64,000 nucleotides of DNA from positions 66,188-130,187 of the forward strand of contig NZ_CP093531.1 of NCBI RefSeq assembly GCF_022682305.1, given 5' to 3'. The DNA is from Shinella zoogloeoides. Its GTDB lineage: Bacteria > Pseudomonadota > Alphaproteobacteria > Rhizobiales > Rhizobiaceae. The notes beneath the pieces were generated by a model, which worked only from the letters and a program-made list of their open reading frames with translations, was not told the origin of the DNA and did no database searches. Below are positions 17,993 to 26,163 of this stretch, one piece after another. Position 1 is the first letter of the stretch; each line of letters begins with the position of its first letter. The position numbers and the translations under genes are program-made.

Positions 17993-18023
17993 CCGGTTTT
18001 TACACGTATCCTGCGCCTACCCC
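17986..18023 (-). repeat. Right inverted repeat of Tn3 transposon A
   Basis: Read on the minus strand it begins GGGGTAGGCGCAGG and ends ACCGGTCACAAG. It overlaps the last codons of tnpA. TACAG follows at 18024-18028. Confidence 0.93.
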
Positions 18024-18047
18024 TACAGCACGCCGGCGGCCGAGGGC

Positions 18048-18147
18048 ATGTCCGTCGCCGTCACCGCAGTCTCCGAGACCCCTCCCCTACCGGCCCAGCT
18101 GCAAGACCTCGCCGAGCGCGCCCGCGGCTATGTCGAGGCCGCCAGTT
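18048..18147 (+). pseudogene. Tyrosine recombinase, 5' fragment split by Tn3 transposon B
   Basis: From ATG at 18048 the frame reads MSVAVTAVSETPPLPAQLQD followed by LAERARGYVEAAS and runs into the transposon at 18148. Joining 18147 to base 22991 after removal of one CAGTT copy continues EAAS-SANTRKAYASDWKHF, the normal N-terminal core-binding sequence of this recombinase family. The real start may lie further upstream: the frame is also open across the TACAG junction to ATG at 12771 if transposon A is removed. The interruption separates the promoter and start from the catalytic part. Confidence 0.85.
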
Positions 18148-18181
18148 GAGGGGATCGCGTTGATTTCCCGCTAAACAACGG
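18148..18181 (+). repeat. Left inverted repeat of Tn3 transposon B
   Basis: It begins GAGGGGATCGCGTTG and ends AACAACGG. CAGTT lies directly outside at 18143-18147. Confidence 0.92.
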
Positions 18182-18237
18182 CAGAGTTGAACATTCGTGG
18201 GCGAAGGCTTGGAGATGTCAGGCCTCCGCCATTGTGT

Positions 18238-18873
18238 CTAAAGGGGTCCACCCGTCGCCAGGGGCTTCCACGATTGCTCTCGATCCGCCTCGTCGGATAG
18301 ATCGATAGTGATCACCGTGCCGGTCTTAATATGCCGCCGCATTGCATTGGCGCGGTCAGATGTTGCCTGGAGAAAACCGTCTTCGTTCAACTTCTGAAGC
18401 CGCGAGCGCGAAATCCTCAACTCCGACGAAAGCAAACGATCAAGGCGTGTGCTGGTCGGGATAGGAGTTACCAAGACGATCACCAATTTCGTCCAGTCCT
18501 CAGCTTCAAGCATCGTGGCCTTTTCGATGGCGTAATCATCAAACTCATCAACCCTTTGCGCCTTCCGCTTCAGAGGTTCCAGGTTAAACGCCTCGGCCCG
18601 GACCCACTGAGGATCGTTGGACTGCAACGCTGCAAGGGTGTCGGGATTGATGTCGCGAACATTCTGCCGCTCGAAAATCGGCCGGTTCCAAGTCTTTTCG
18701 CATGCCAGGCATTTGTAGATGAGCCATGCGTCGAGCTTGCGGCCGTTGGCGTTGAGCCGAATTTTGCCACTGGATTGAAATGCTCTCATGCCACCACATC
18801 CGCTGCATGCGATCCACGGCTGGGGAGGTGTTGTGGGTATAATGGTCCATTGGACCTGAAGTGTATTGCACAT
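18238..18873 (-). CDS. DUF1062 passenger protein
   Basis: The product is about 211 residues from ATG at 18873, which begins MCNTLQVQWTIIPTTPPQPW, the usual DUF1062 N-terminus. CSGCGGMRAF and YKCLACEKTWNRP form a paired-cysteine zinc ribbon (about residues 23-60). The C-terminal half contains LDRLLSSELRISRSRLQKLN, similar to an S4-like RNA-binding segment, followed by KTGTVITIDL. The function of DUF1062 is unknown; zinc ribbon plus S4-like architecture suggests nucleic-acid binding. It is the sole passenger of transposon B. Confidence 0.75.
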   Translation of the reverse strand: MCNTLQVQWTIIPTTPPQPWIACSGCGGMRAFQSSGKIRLNANGRKLDAWLIYKCLACEKTWNRPIFERQNVRDINPDTLAALQSNDPQWVRAEAFNLEPLKRKAQRVDEFDDYAIEKATMLEAEDWTKLVIVLVTPIPTSTRLDRLLSSELRISRSRLQKLNEDGFLQATSDRANAMRRHIKTGTVITIDLSDEADREQSWKPLATGGPL

Positions 18874-19251
18874 ACCGTCTTGGTCTTCCGTTCGGAAGTC
18901 CACCAAGATGGTGCATGAGAAACCCCTGAAGGGCACGGTGTGGCGATGCTATTGGGCGGCTGAAGAGCTGAGACAGCGGAGCTGCACTGGCACATTGTAA
19001 CAATGCCAAACCGGTCTCTTGCCGCCACCCGATGAACAGAATTATACGCCGACAGCAGATCGCTATCCGGCAGTAAGGGTGAAACTGGATTGAGACCGGT
19101 ATTTACTTAGGCAAAGTCTACCTCGATGCGCCAACGCTCTTCAACCAAAGCGATAACAAATGACCGGTTTGATTTGGAGTCCTTAACGGCAGTGGAAAGC
19201 TGAAACCTGAGGTGTTGCGGCTTTTTTGCAACTTCCGATGATGCGATTTGA
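18874..19251. other. Non-coding spacer inside Tn3 transposon B
   Basis: I see no supportable gene. A minus-strand open stretch ending near 19107 (VIALVEERWRIEVDFA) has coding-like composition but lacks a start and family match, so it may be a decayed passenger. Confidence 0.35.
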
Positions 19252-19821
19252 TCAGGCCGGTCGTTGGATACCCAGACGACGCATCTCACGATAGACAGTA
19301 GAGCGCCCAAGCCCAAGCTGCCGGGCTGCTTCCGTCGGAGATGTTTTTGCTTCGATAAGTTTGATTGCCGCTTCGACCCTTTTCATGTCCAGCGGTTGCC
19401 GGCCTGGCAACTTCCCTTTCGTCCTTGCGGCGGCGATACCGTCCTTGGTACGTTCCGATATCAACCTACGTTCAAAATGAGCGATGGCGCCGAAGACATG
19501 AAAGATGAGTTCGCCGGCGGCCGACGACGTATCGATCTTCTCTTCAAGGCTCAGTAGGTCGATCTGGCGCTCGCGCAGCATCTTCACGGTCTCAAGCAGT
19601 TCGGCCAACGACCGGCCGAGGCGGTCGAGCCGAACGATCGCCAGTGTGTCGCCGGCACGAGCATAGGCAATAAGATCCCCCAGACCGGGCCGATCCATGC
19701 TCTTGCCGGACTTCACATCAGTGAACACCTTGATCGCTCCGGCTTGTTCGAGACGCAGCGTCTGACCCGCTACATCCTGATCGCCGGTCGAGACGCGCGC
19801 ATATCCAAGAATTGCCCCCAT
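19252..19821 (-). CDS. tnpR: Serine resolvase of Tn3 transposon B
   Basis: The product is 189 residues from ATG at 19821, a standard Tn3 resolvase size. ILGYARVSTGDQ holds the catalytic serine, VRLDRLGRSLAELLE and ERRLISERTKDGIAAARTKG the other resolvase signatures, and SPTEAARQLGLGRSTVYREM is a clear C-terminal helix-turn-helix. It resolves cointegrates at the res region directly upstream, divergent from tnpA. Reading further upstream in frame has no conserved sequence, so the ATG is secure. Confidence 0.92.
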   Translation of the reverse strand: MGAILGYARVSTGDQDVAGQTLRLEQAGAIKVFTDVKSGKSMDRPGLGDLIAYARAGDTLAIVRLDRLGRSLAELLETVKMLRERQIDLLSLEEKIDTSSAAGELIFHVFGAIAHFERRLISERTKDGIAAARTKGKLPGRQPLDMKRVEAAIKLIEAKTSPTEAARQLGLGRSTVYREMRRLGIQRPA

Positions 19822-19835
19822 GATGGCGTCTCCCA

Positions 19836-19955
19836 AACGGCCGTTCTGTGGACGGTGACAACCGACCTCATTCCGACAATGAAAAATCGTCCATAGAATA
19901 CGTCTCTTTATTCCGCGCTGTCCATAGAATATCACGCCCTTTTGTGGACGAGTTG
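19836..19955. promoter_or_regulatory. res region of Tn3 transposon B
   Basis: The divergent tnpR/tnpA interval holds repeated half-sites: TGTGGACGGTGACAA near 19848, CGTCCATAGAATA near 19890, TGTCCATAGAATA near 19919 and TTTGTGGACGA near 19940. The opposed TGTCCA and TGGACG half-sites match resolvase-binding subsites. The CCATAGAATA pair is a direct repeat about 30 bp apart. Confidence 0.6.
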
Positions 19956-19966
19956 GCGGGGTAGAG

Positions 19967-22927
19967 ATGCGCAAACATGAACTTCTGACAGAGCACGAAC
20001 GGCGACAGCTCTTATCTCTCCCTGACGATCGCGATGGCCTGGCCCGCCTCTACACCTTTGAGCCGGATGATCTCGACCTGATCCGGGATCGGCGCGAAGA
20101 TCATAACAAGCTCGGTTTTGCTCTGCAGCTTTGCACCCTTCGTCATCCGGGTGTGCCTATGGCTCGAATCCTCGGCTCGATCCCGGCTTCGATGGTTTCC
20201 TTCGTGGCAGAGCAGATCGACGTTCGACCTGATGATCTTGCCAGCTATGGGCTTAGAAGCCAGACGATGACGGATCATGCGCGTGAAATAGCCCAGATGA
20301 TGGGCATGCGGGCGGCCGAACGTGGCGATATCCCTATGATGATCGAAGCGGGAGAAGTCGCCGCGACGGCGACAGACAAGGGAATGCCGATCGCCATGCA
20401 CATCATCACGACATTGCGGCAGGCCGGGATCGTGCTTCCCACGCTCTCAACAATCGAGAGGGCCGGAATTGCCGGAAGGGCGCGAGCGCGCAAACATGCA
20501 TGCCAGGCTCTCATCGGTGGTCTGACTGCTCGCCAGTTTAGCGTTCTCGATTCTCTCGCTCAGAGCGACCCGAAAACCGGCTTGTCATCTCTGGCGTGGC
20601 TGAAGGCCATGCCGGTCGCAGCGAAAGCCGACAACGTTCGCGATATTCTGGAACGGTTGACCTTTGTCAGGGCGGTTGGCATTCCTGTTGCCAACAGTGT
20701 GGCCCTGCATCCCGACCGGTATCGCCAGTTCGTCCGTGAAGGGCGTATGTCGCCATCGTATATGATCGAGCGCTACACCGCTTCACGACGGCGAGCGACA
20801 TTGGTCGCATTCCTGATCGACGCCGAGGAACGCCTGACAGATGCCGCGATCGATATGGCGGACAAGCTGATTGGTTCGATGTTCACTCGGGCCAAGAATT
20901 CCAAGGCCCGCAAATATGAGGCGACCGCGAAGGATGTGTCGCGGTTAATGCGTCTGTTTCGAGGCACAATCGATGCGTTGGCGGACGCCATCGAGACCGA
21001 CAGCGATCCGATCGACGCCATCAATGCATCGGTCGGCTGGGCAAATCTGCTACGAGCGCGTCACGAGGTGGCAGAAATTGCGGACACTGCGGATCAGGAT
21101 CCTCTGATTGTTGCCGCTGATCGCTATGCGACACTGCGGAAATTTGCGCCGGCGCTGATCGAGGCGCTTGAGTTCAAGGCCAGTAGAGGCAGCGCGCGGA
21201 CCGTTTCGGCTGTGAAGGTGCTCCGAGAGGCTCATCGAACTGGAAAACGAGATTTGCCGACTGACGCGCCAATGCCGTTCAAAAAGGACTGGCAGAAAAT
21301 TGTGGTTGGCCCGGACGGCAAGATCAATCGTAAGCTCTACGAGGTCGCGACACTCGCGCATCTACGCAATAAGCTGCGGTCGGGCGACGTCTGGGTAGAG
21401 CGCTCATCGTCATATCGCCGCTTCGACAGTTATCTCCTGCCTCCGCAAATGGCGGCGCCAGTCGTCAAAGATTTAGGGCTGCCCGCATCTGCTGACGATT
21501 GGCTGGAGCAGCGGGGCCGGGAATTGGACTGGCGGCTGAAGCGGTTCTCAAAACGTCTCCAGAAAAATCAGGTTGGAGGCGTCAACTTCGATGGAAGCCG
21601 CCTGAGCATCACACCCTTGAAATCCGTGGTTTCCGCCGACGCGGAAACCCTCGTCAGCCGGATCGAGGGTATGATGCCGCGCATACGGATCACCGAGTTG
21701 CTGCACGAGGTCGCTAGCCAGACCGGCTTCCTTGGAGCGTTCACGAACCTGAGGACGGGTCAGACATGCCCGAACGACAGTGCAATGCTGGCCGCGATCC
21801 TCGCCGACGCCACCAATCTCGGCCTTTCCCGCATGGCCCGCGCCAGCGAAGGCATCACCCGAGATCAATTGATATGGACCAAGGACGCCTACATTCGGGA
21901 CGATACCTATGCCGCCGCCCTTGCAACGATCATCGATGCGCACCACCGTTTGCCAATCGCGTCGGTCTGGGGCGACGGCACGACGTCAAGCTCAGACGGT
22001 CAATTCTTCCGCGCCGGAAAGCGGGCGAAGACCGGCGGTGATGTAAATGCCCGATACGGCGTCGATCCGGGGTTCGGATTTTATACCCACGTATCCGACC
22101 AGCATGGCCCTTATCATGTGAAGGTCATCTCGGCCGCCACCCATGAAGCGCCCTATGTCCTCGATGGTTTGCTGCAGCATGGCACGGGTCTCAATATCTC
22201 CGAGCATTACACCGATACTGGTGGCGCAACTGATCACGTCTTCGCGCTCTGCGCCGCTCTTGGATTCCGGTTTTGCCCGCGGTTGCGCGACTTCCCGGAT
22301 CGGCGTCTTATCCCGATCGAGCCGACCGGCAGCTATCCGGATCTGGCGCCTCTTCTCGGAAAGAGGGTCCGCGCGGACATCATCCGTGAGCATTGGGACG
22401 ATGTGCTGCGGCTCGTCGCCTCCCTGAAGTCGGGCCAGGTCGCGCCTTCAACCATGCTGCGAAAGCTCGCTGCTTACGAGCGTCAGAACCAGCTCGATGT
22501 CGCCCTTCAGGAAATCGGCAAGGTTGAGCGAACCCTGTTCATGCTGGATTGGCTGGAGAATCCGACACTGCGCCAGCGTTGCCAAGCCGGCCTGAATAAG
22601 AGTGAACAGCGTCATGCCCTTACGCAGGCAATCTGCACGTTCAGGCAGGGCCGTATCATCGATCGCAGCCATGAGGGCCAGCAATACCGCGCCTCCGGCC
22701 TCAACCTCGTCATCGCCGCGATCGTGTACTGGAATTCGACCTATATGGCCGACGCACTTGCGCATCTACGTTCGACCGGTAAGGTCGTGGAAGACGCAAT
22801 GATGGCACATACCTCACCGGTCGGATGGGAGCATATCGCATTCTCCGGCGATTTCCTCTGGGAGCAGGCCGCTAGACGCAGGTCGCGAAAAACACTTGTC
22901 ATCTCTGACGGAGCGTGGGCAGCCTGA
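19967..22927 (+). CDS. tnpA: Tn3-family transposase B
   Basis: The product is 986 residues, the classical Tn3 length. The N-terminus (LTEHERRQLLSLPDD, LYTFEPDDLDLI) is the end-recognition region. Catalytic residues lie in VWGDGTTSSSDGQFF (first D), EHYTDTGGATDHVF (second D) and the terminal block VALQEIGKVERTLFML (E). The gene starts at ATG 19967 just after the res region and stops 24 bp before the right inverted repeat. It is intact. Confidence 0.94.
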   Translation: MRKHELLTEHERRQLLSLPDDRDGLARLYTFEPDDLDLIRDRREDHNKLGFALQLCTLRHPGVPMARILGSIPASMVSFVAEQIDVRPDDLASYGLRSQTMTDHAREIAQMMGMRAAERGDIPMMIEAGEVAATATDKGMPIAMHIITTLRQAGIVLPTLSTIERAGIAGRARARKHACQALIGGLTARQFSVLDSLAQSDPKTGLSSLAWLKAMPVAAKADNVRDILERLTFVRAVGIPVANSVALHPDRYRQFVREGRMSPSYMIERYTASRRRATLVAFLIDAEERLTDAAIDMADKLIGSMFTRAKNSKARKYEATAKDVSRLMRLFRGTIDALADAIETDSDPIDAINASVGWANLLRARHEVAEIADTADQDPLIVAADRYATLRKFAPALIEALEFKASRGSARTVSAVKVLREAHRTGKRDLPTDAPMPFKKDWQKIVVGPDGKINRKLYEVATLAHLRNKLRSGDVWVERSSSYRRFDSYLLPPQMAAPVVKDLGLPASADDWLEQRGRELDWRLKRFSKRLQKNQVGGVNFDGSRLSITPLKSVVSADAETLVSRIEGMMPRIRITELLHEVASQTGFLGAFTNLRTGQTCPNDSAMLAAILADATNLGLSRMARASEGITRDQLIWTKDAYIRDDTYAAALATIIDAHHRLPIASVWGDGTTSSSDGQFFRAGKRAKTGGDVNARYGVDPGFGFYTHVSDQHGPYHVKVISAATHEAPYVLDGLLQHGTGLNISEHYTDTGGATDHVFALCAALGFRFCPRLRDFPDRRLIPIEPTGSYPDLAPLLGKRVRADIIREHWDDVLRLVASLKSGQVAPSTMLRKLAAYERQNQLDVALQEIGKVERTLFMLDWLENPTLRQRCQAGLNKSEQRHALTQAICTFRQGRIIDRSHEGQQYRASGLNLVIAAIVYWNSTYMADALAHLRSTGKVVEDAMMAHTSPVGWEHIAFSGDFLWEQAARRRSRKTLVISDGAWAA

Positions 22928-22951
22928 GTGTTCTGTCCCTGTTCACGCCAA

Positions 22952-22985
22952 CCGTTGTTCAGCGGGAAACCAACGCGATGCCCTC
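22952..22985 (-). repeat. Right inverted repeat of Tn3 transposon B
   Basis: Read on the minus strand it begins GAGGGCATCGCGTTG and ends AACAACGG. CAGTT follows at 22986-22990. Confidence 0.92.
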
Positions 22986-23919
22986 CAGTTCGGCCAACAC
23001 GCGGAAAGCCTATGCCTCCGACTGGAAACACTTTGCCGCCTGGTGCCGGCGGCAGAACCTCTCCCCCCTCCCCCCGGATCCGCAGGTCGTCGGTCTCTAC
23101 ATCACCGCCTGCGCCGCCGGGACAGCGGAGCGCGGCGACCGACCGAACAGCGTCTCGACCATCGAGCGGCGCCTGGCCGCCATCGGCTGGAACTGCGCGC
23201 AGCGCGGCATGCCGCTCGATCGCAAGGATCGCGCGATCGCCACCGTGATGGCCGGCATCCGCAACCGGCACGCGGCGCCGCCGCGGCAGAAGGAAGCGAT
23301 CCTGCCCGAGGACCTCATCGCCATGCTGGAGACGCTCGACAGGGGGAGCCTGCGCGGCATCAGGGACCGGGCCATGCTGCTCATCGGCTTTGCCGGCGGC
23401 CTGCGCCGTTCGGAGATCACCGGCCTCGACCTCGGCCGCGAGCAAACAGAAAACGGCCGCGGCTGGATCGAGATTTTGGACAAGGGCATGCTGGTGACCC
23501 TGCGCGGCAAGACCGGCTGGCGTGAGGTCGAGATCGGCCGTGGCTCGTCCGACGCCACCTGCCCCGTCACCGCGATGGAGACCTGGATCCGCTTCGCGAA
23601 GATCGCCCGGGGTCCGCTGTTTCGCCGTGTCACCGGTCAGGGCAAGGATATCGGCCCAGACCGGCTGAACGACCAGGAGGTGGCGCGCTTGGTCAAGAAG
23701 ACGGCGCTTGCCGCCGGTGTGCGCGGCGAGCTATCCGAGGCCGAGCGCGGGGAGAAGTTTGCAGGCCATTCGCTGCGCGCCGGTCTCGCGTCCTCCGCTG
23801 AGGTCGACGAGCGACATGTTCAAAAGCAGCTCGGCCATGCCTCGGCGGAGATGACGCGGCGCTATCAGCGCCGACGCGACAGGTTCAGGGTCAATCTCAC
23901 CAAAGCGGCAGGGCTATAG
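22986..23919 (+). pseudogene. Tyrosine recombinase, 3' part cut off from its start by Tn3 transposon B
   Basis: About 310 residues continue the split recombinase. The core-binding part starts SANTRKAYASDWKHFAAWCR. The catalytic domain keeps the first arginine in FAGGLRRSEITGLDL, the HxxR box in FAGHSLRAGLAS, and QLGHASAEMTRRYQRR with the second histidine and the nucleophilic tyrosine. All catalytic residues are therefore present. A downstream in-frame start inside the transposon end could give a protein with nearly complete sequence, lacking only about 33 N-terminal residues, so residual activity cannot be excluded. Confidence 0.85.
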
Positions 23920-24063
23920 ACTCCCCTCCCCTGTCAGTGAACCTGCTCAGACCTTGGAACCATGTCGGGAACGCTCTGCGATGCGGGAAAGATCAACCTT
24001 CTTGCCCGCGACGTCCGCCACGATCTTCAAGACAGCCTGGGGGGAAGGAGAAAGCCGGTTCGG

Positions 24064-24495
24064 TCATTCACTGCGCGCCGTGGCCCGATGCCGTTGCGCA
24101 CGGGCCAGCTCGACAAACCGTCGCTTGACCTCGGCAAACAATGCCGGCGGCAGCGGCCCGAAATATCCTGTATCGCTGTCGACCGGCCGCATGTCCGGAC
24201 CCGGCCAGACGAACCGGTTGCTTTCGGTCAACACAATCCAGGAACGCTCGTCGTCGAGCCCGAAGCGTCGCTTGGTCGCCGGCGGGATCTCGATCGCGTC
24301 TTCAGCATCGGATGGTGGGCTGTGGGTGATCGGCAGCACCCTCACCGCCGGTCTGCCATCCTCAAGATGCGCGACGATCGCCAGCACCAGTGCCGGGCGA
24401 TCCTTGTCCCCCTCCTCGCGGCCTTCGAGGAGTTGCCAGTGCCAAAGATAGGAATAGCGAAAGACCCAGCCGACCTTCGGTTCAGTCGGCAGCAT
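24064..24495 (-). CDS. PemK/MazF-like toxin
   Basis: The product is about 143 residues. PKVGWVFRYSYLWHWQLLEG followed by GDKDRPALVLAIV matches the start of plasmid growth-inhibitor (PemK/CcdB-fold) proteins, where G-x-V and the KxRP-x-L-VL strand form the mRNA-cleavage site. The C-terminus (SWIVLTESNRFVWPGPDMRP) is specific to a rhizobial subgroup. It starts inside the end of the Phd-type antitoxin gene (14-bp overlap), the usual antitoxin-first order. The endoribonuclease activity is inferred from the family. Confidence 0.7.
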   Translation of the reverse strand: MLPTEPKVGWVFRYSYLWHWQLLEGREEGDKDRPALVLAIVAHLEDGRPAVRVLPITHSPPSDAEDAIEIPPATKRRFGLDDERSWIVLTESNRFVWPGPDMRPVDSDTGYFGPLPPALFAEVKRRFVELARAQRHRATARSE

Positions 24496-24760
24496 GTTTT
24501 CCCGTCAGAAGCTCGGCGTTGAGATGATCGAAATCTCCCTCCATTGCGGAGGCTTCGATGGCGGCGAGATCGTCATCCCCGAGTGTAGCGGTCAGCTCGA
24601 CGCGCCGGTCGCGTTTCGTCAGTCGCAGGTAATCCTCATAGGCGATTAGCACCGTGCGCGGCCGACCGTTCTTGGTGATGATCACCGGATCACGGACGGC
24701 GGCATCCTGATAGGCGCCAAAATTCTTCGAGACCGCAGCGGCCGTAACAGTGGAGGTCAT
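24482..24760 (-). CDS. Phd/YefM-type antitoxin
   Basis: The product is 92 residues. VTAAAVSKNFGAYQDAAVRD with PVIITKNGRPRTVLIAYEDY is the complete Phd/YefM dimerisation and DNA-binding fold (SKNF...V.ITKNGRP..VL). The acidic C-terminus (LGDDDLAAIEASAMEGDFDH) is the expected toxin-binding tail. The start at 24760 has TCC/GGAG sequence just upstream on the minus strand and lies 15 bp from three 9-bp-spaced operator repeats. Confidence 0.85.
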   Translation of the reverse strand: MTSTVTAAAVSKNFGAYQDAAVRDPVIITKNGRPRTVLIAYEDYLRLTKRDRRVELTATLGDDDLAAIEASAMEGDFDHLNAELLTGKHAAD

Positions 24761-24774
24761 AGCAAACTCCTTTT

Positions 24775-24798
24775 TACGGAATATACGGATTTTACGGA
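24775..24798. promoter_or_regulatory. Operator repeats upstream of the Phd/PemK pair
   Basis: TACGGA occurs at 24775, 24784 and 24793, spaced exactly nine bases. The repeats lie immediately upstream of the antitoxin start and are probably bound by the antitoxin for autoregulation. Confidence 0.55.
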
Positions 24799-24934
24799 AG
24801 ACTTGCAAGATTGCTGTGCCGCCGGCCGGCGTGCCGACTGTCGGACGGCGCAGGATGCCAAGGCCATCATCGCTGTTGGGCGGAGATAGCGGGATCGACG
24901 GTTGCCGACGCTGCTCGGTGAAAAGCATGTCCTT

Positions 24935-25369
24935 CTACAGTTTCCGCTGCCGGTCGAAGAACTCCGCAAGCAGCTGCGCACTGGCGTCTCCAAGATTTCG
25001 TATCATTCCAACGTCACCTGGTGACGCCATGAAACCCGATACGTCAACAGCTTTAAAGTGATGTATCAGATTTACATAGAGGATGCGCTCCGCGGCCCCC
25101 GTCAGAGCTCTGTCGCCATCACGGAATTCTACCGCCCAGATCGGCCGCCAAGGGCGATGTCGGTTTGTCCATAAGCCATCGGGAATAGCCCTGGCACGAT
25201 GTGTTTTGAAGCGACCGGCAAGATCTCCCTTGCCGTTCACACCAGAGGCACCAATACGGAAAACCGTTCCATCCTTCATTGACTGTAGGACGTACAGACC
25301 GTACCGGGCCTTCACGGTGTTGAATCTTTCATGATGAACGATAACGCCGGACATATCGAACCTTGCCAC
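24935..25369 (-). CDS. GIY-YIG-like nuclease-fold protein
   Basis: The product is about 144 residues from GTG at 25369. RYGLYVLQSMKDG followed by FRIGASG and LAGRFKTHRAR reproduces the GIY-YIG order (G-[IL]-Y, then [YR]-[IV]-G, then R...H). The catalytic arginine could be R in GRFKTHR, while the metal-binding glutamate may be in ALTGAAERILY. The first tyrosine motif is GLY and the second RIG, so it is a divergent member. It follows the toxin-antitoxin pair on the same strand with a 175-bp gap. Function is unknown. Confidence 0.5.
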   Translation of the reverse strand: MARFDMSGVIVHHERFNTVKARYGLYVLQSMKDGTVFRIGASGVNGKGDLAGRFKTHRARAIPDGLWTNRHRPWRPIWAVEFRDGDRALTGAAERILYVNLIHHFKAVDVSGFMASPGDVGMIRNLGDASAQLLAEFFDRQRKL

Positions 25370-26109
25370 GAGTGAAGTTTCTCAAGCCGACATAGCGATC
25401 AAGTATGAATGGATCATTCTCGTCGGGCTCAGAGTGTGTTGTCAGGTTCGTTTTTGGACAGCATACCTCTCCGTCGATTCGAGATGGCACTTCACCTTTC
25501 CTGGTGATCGATCCGGAGCATCATGGCGGTGCCTCCGCCTCAAGACCACTGAAACGGATAACCACCAGTCTGATCCCTGACCTGATCCAGAAGGTCGCTA
25601 GCGATAGCCAAAAGGCGACACCACTCCGACGACCGCTGATTGTGCGTCTCTATCATCAGACGGCAAGCTGGTAGCTCTCGCCGGACCATGCCGAGAAGGC
25701 AGCGGCAAGCGTCTTCAGATCATCGACCCTAATGCCGAACTCCGCGGCAAACCCGGTCTTCTGATCGAGCCACACCTCGCCAAAGAAGGAACTGACCTGA
25801 CCGGAGAATACCTTGGCGAGCTCAAGATCCGAAAGGCAATGAGCCAGCGACGCCATCCAGCTGCGTGCTGTCGGGCGCATTCACGGTCGTCAGGAATGGC
25901 ACAACATTCTTGCTCATAGTACTTCAACATAGGGAATCCCGGGCCGTTCTCCCATTTATCCGCGATCGGTTGTCCGCGCATGCGACATCAGGAAATCGGA
26001 GCTGCGTGTTCCGCGGCAGGCCGGTCCTTCCCGACCCCTATTCACATCGCCGCCAGGATTGCCCATTAATGTCATTCAAGCAGCCGGCCGTTTGTGGCCG
26101 CCTCCCCTT
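25370..26109. other. 740-bp region with no secure gene
   Basis: Only short open stretches occur. On the minus strand one ends at 25656 (SSFFGEVWLDQKTGFAAEFG); a second in another frame begins MSKNVVPFLTTVNAPD near 25917 and stops after about 30 codons. Together they look like the two halves of one small gene broken by a frameshift, about 85 residues in total. This is a weak proposal. Confidence 0.35.
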
Positions 26110-26163
26110 TGTCAAGCGACACGAGGAATTGACCCCTTTGCCGACATCAGGAATTGACCCCCT

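Larger units (their letters stand above)
12845..18023. mobile_element. Tn3-family transposon A, 5179 bp, with 38-bp ends and TACAG duplication
   Basis: The inverted repeats lie at 12845-12882 and 17986-18023 and differ at two of 38 positions. TACAG occurs immediately outside both ends (12840-12844 and 18024-18028), the 5-bp target duplication expected for Tn3 transposons. Inside are tnpA (plus strand), and tnpR with a passenger gene (minus strand). All parts appear intact, so the element may still move. It was inserted just upstream of, or into the extreme 5' part of, the tyrosine recombinase gene. Confidence 0.93.
18148..22985. mobile_element. Tn3-family transposon B, 4838 bp, inserted in the recombinase gene, CAGTT duplication
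   Basis: Inverted repeats of 34 bp lie at 18148-18181 and 22952-22985 (31 of 34 identical). CAGTT is duplicated directly outside at 18143-18147 and 22986-22990. Removal of the element and one duplication restores the recombinase frame exactly. It carries tnpA (plus), tnpR (minus), a DUF1062 passenger (minus) and a recognisable res region. It is unrelated in ends and transposase to transposon A, so the two inserted independently. Confidence 0.94.

Noticed and set aside
25656..25880. 74-codon minus-strand frame as an independent gene
   Set aside because: It lacks a credible start and looks like the second half of a frameshifted small gene, so it is only mentioned in the gap entry.
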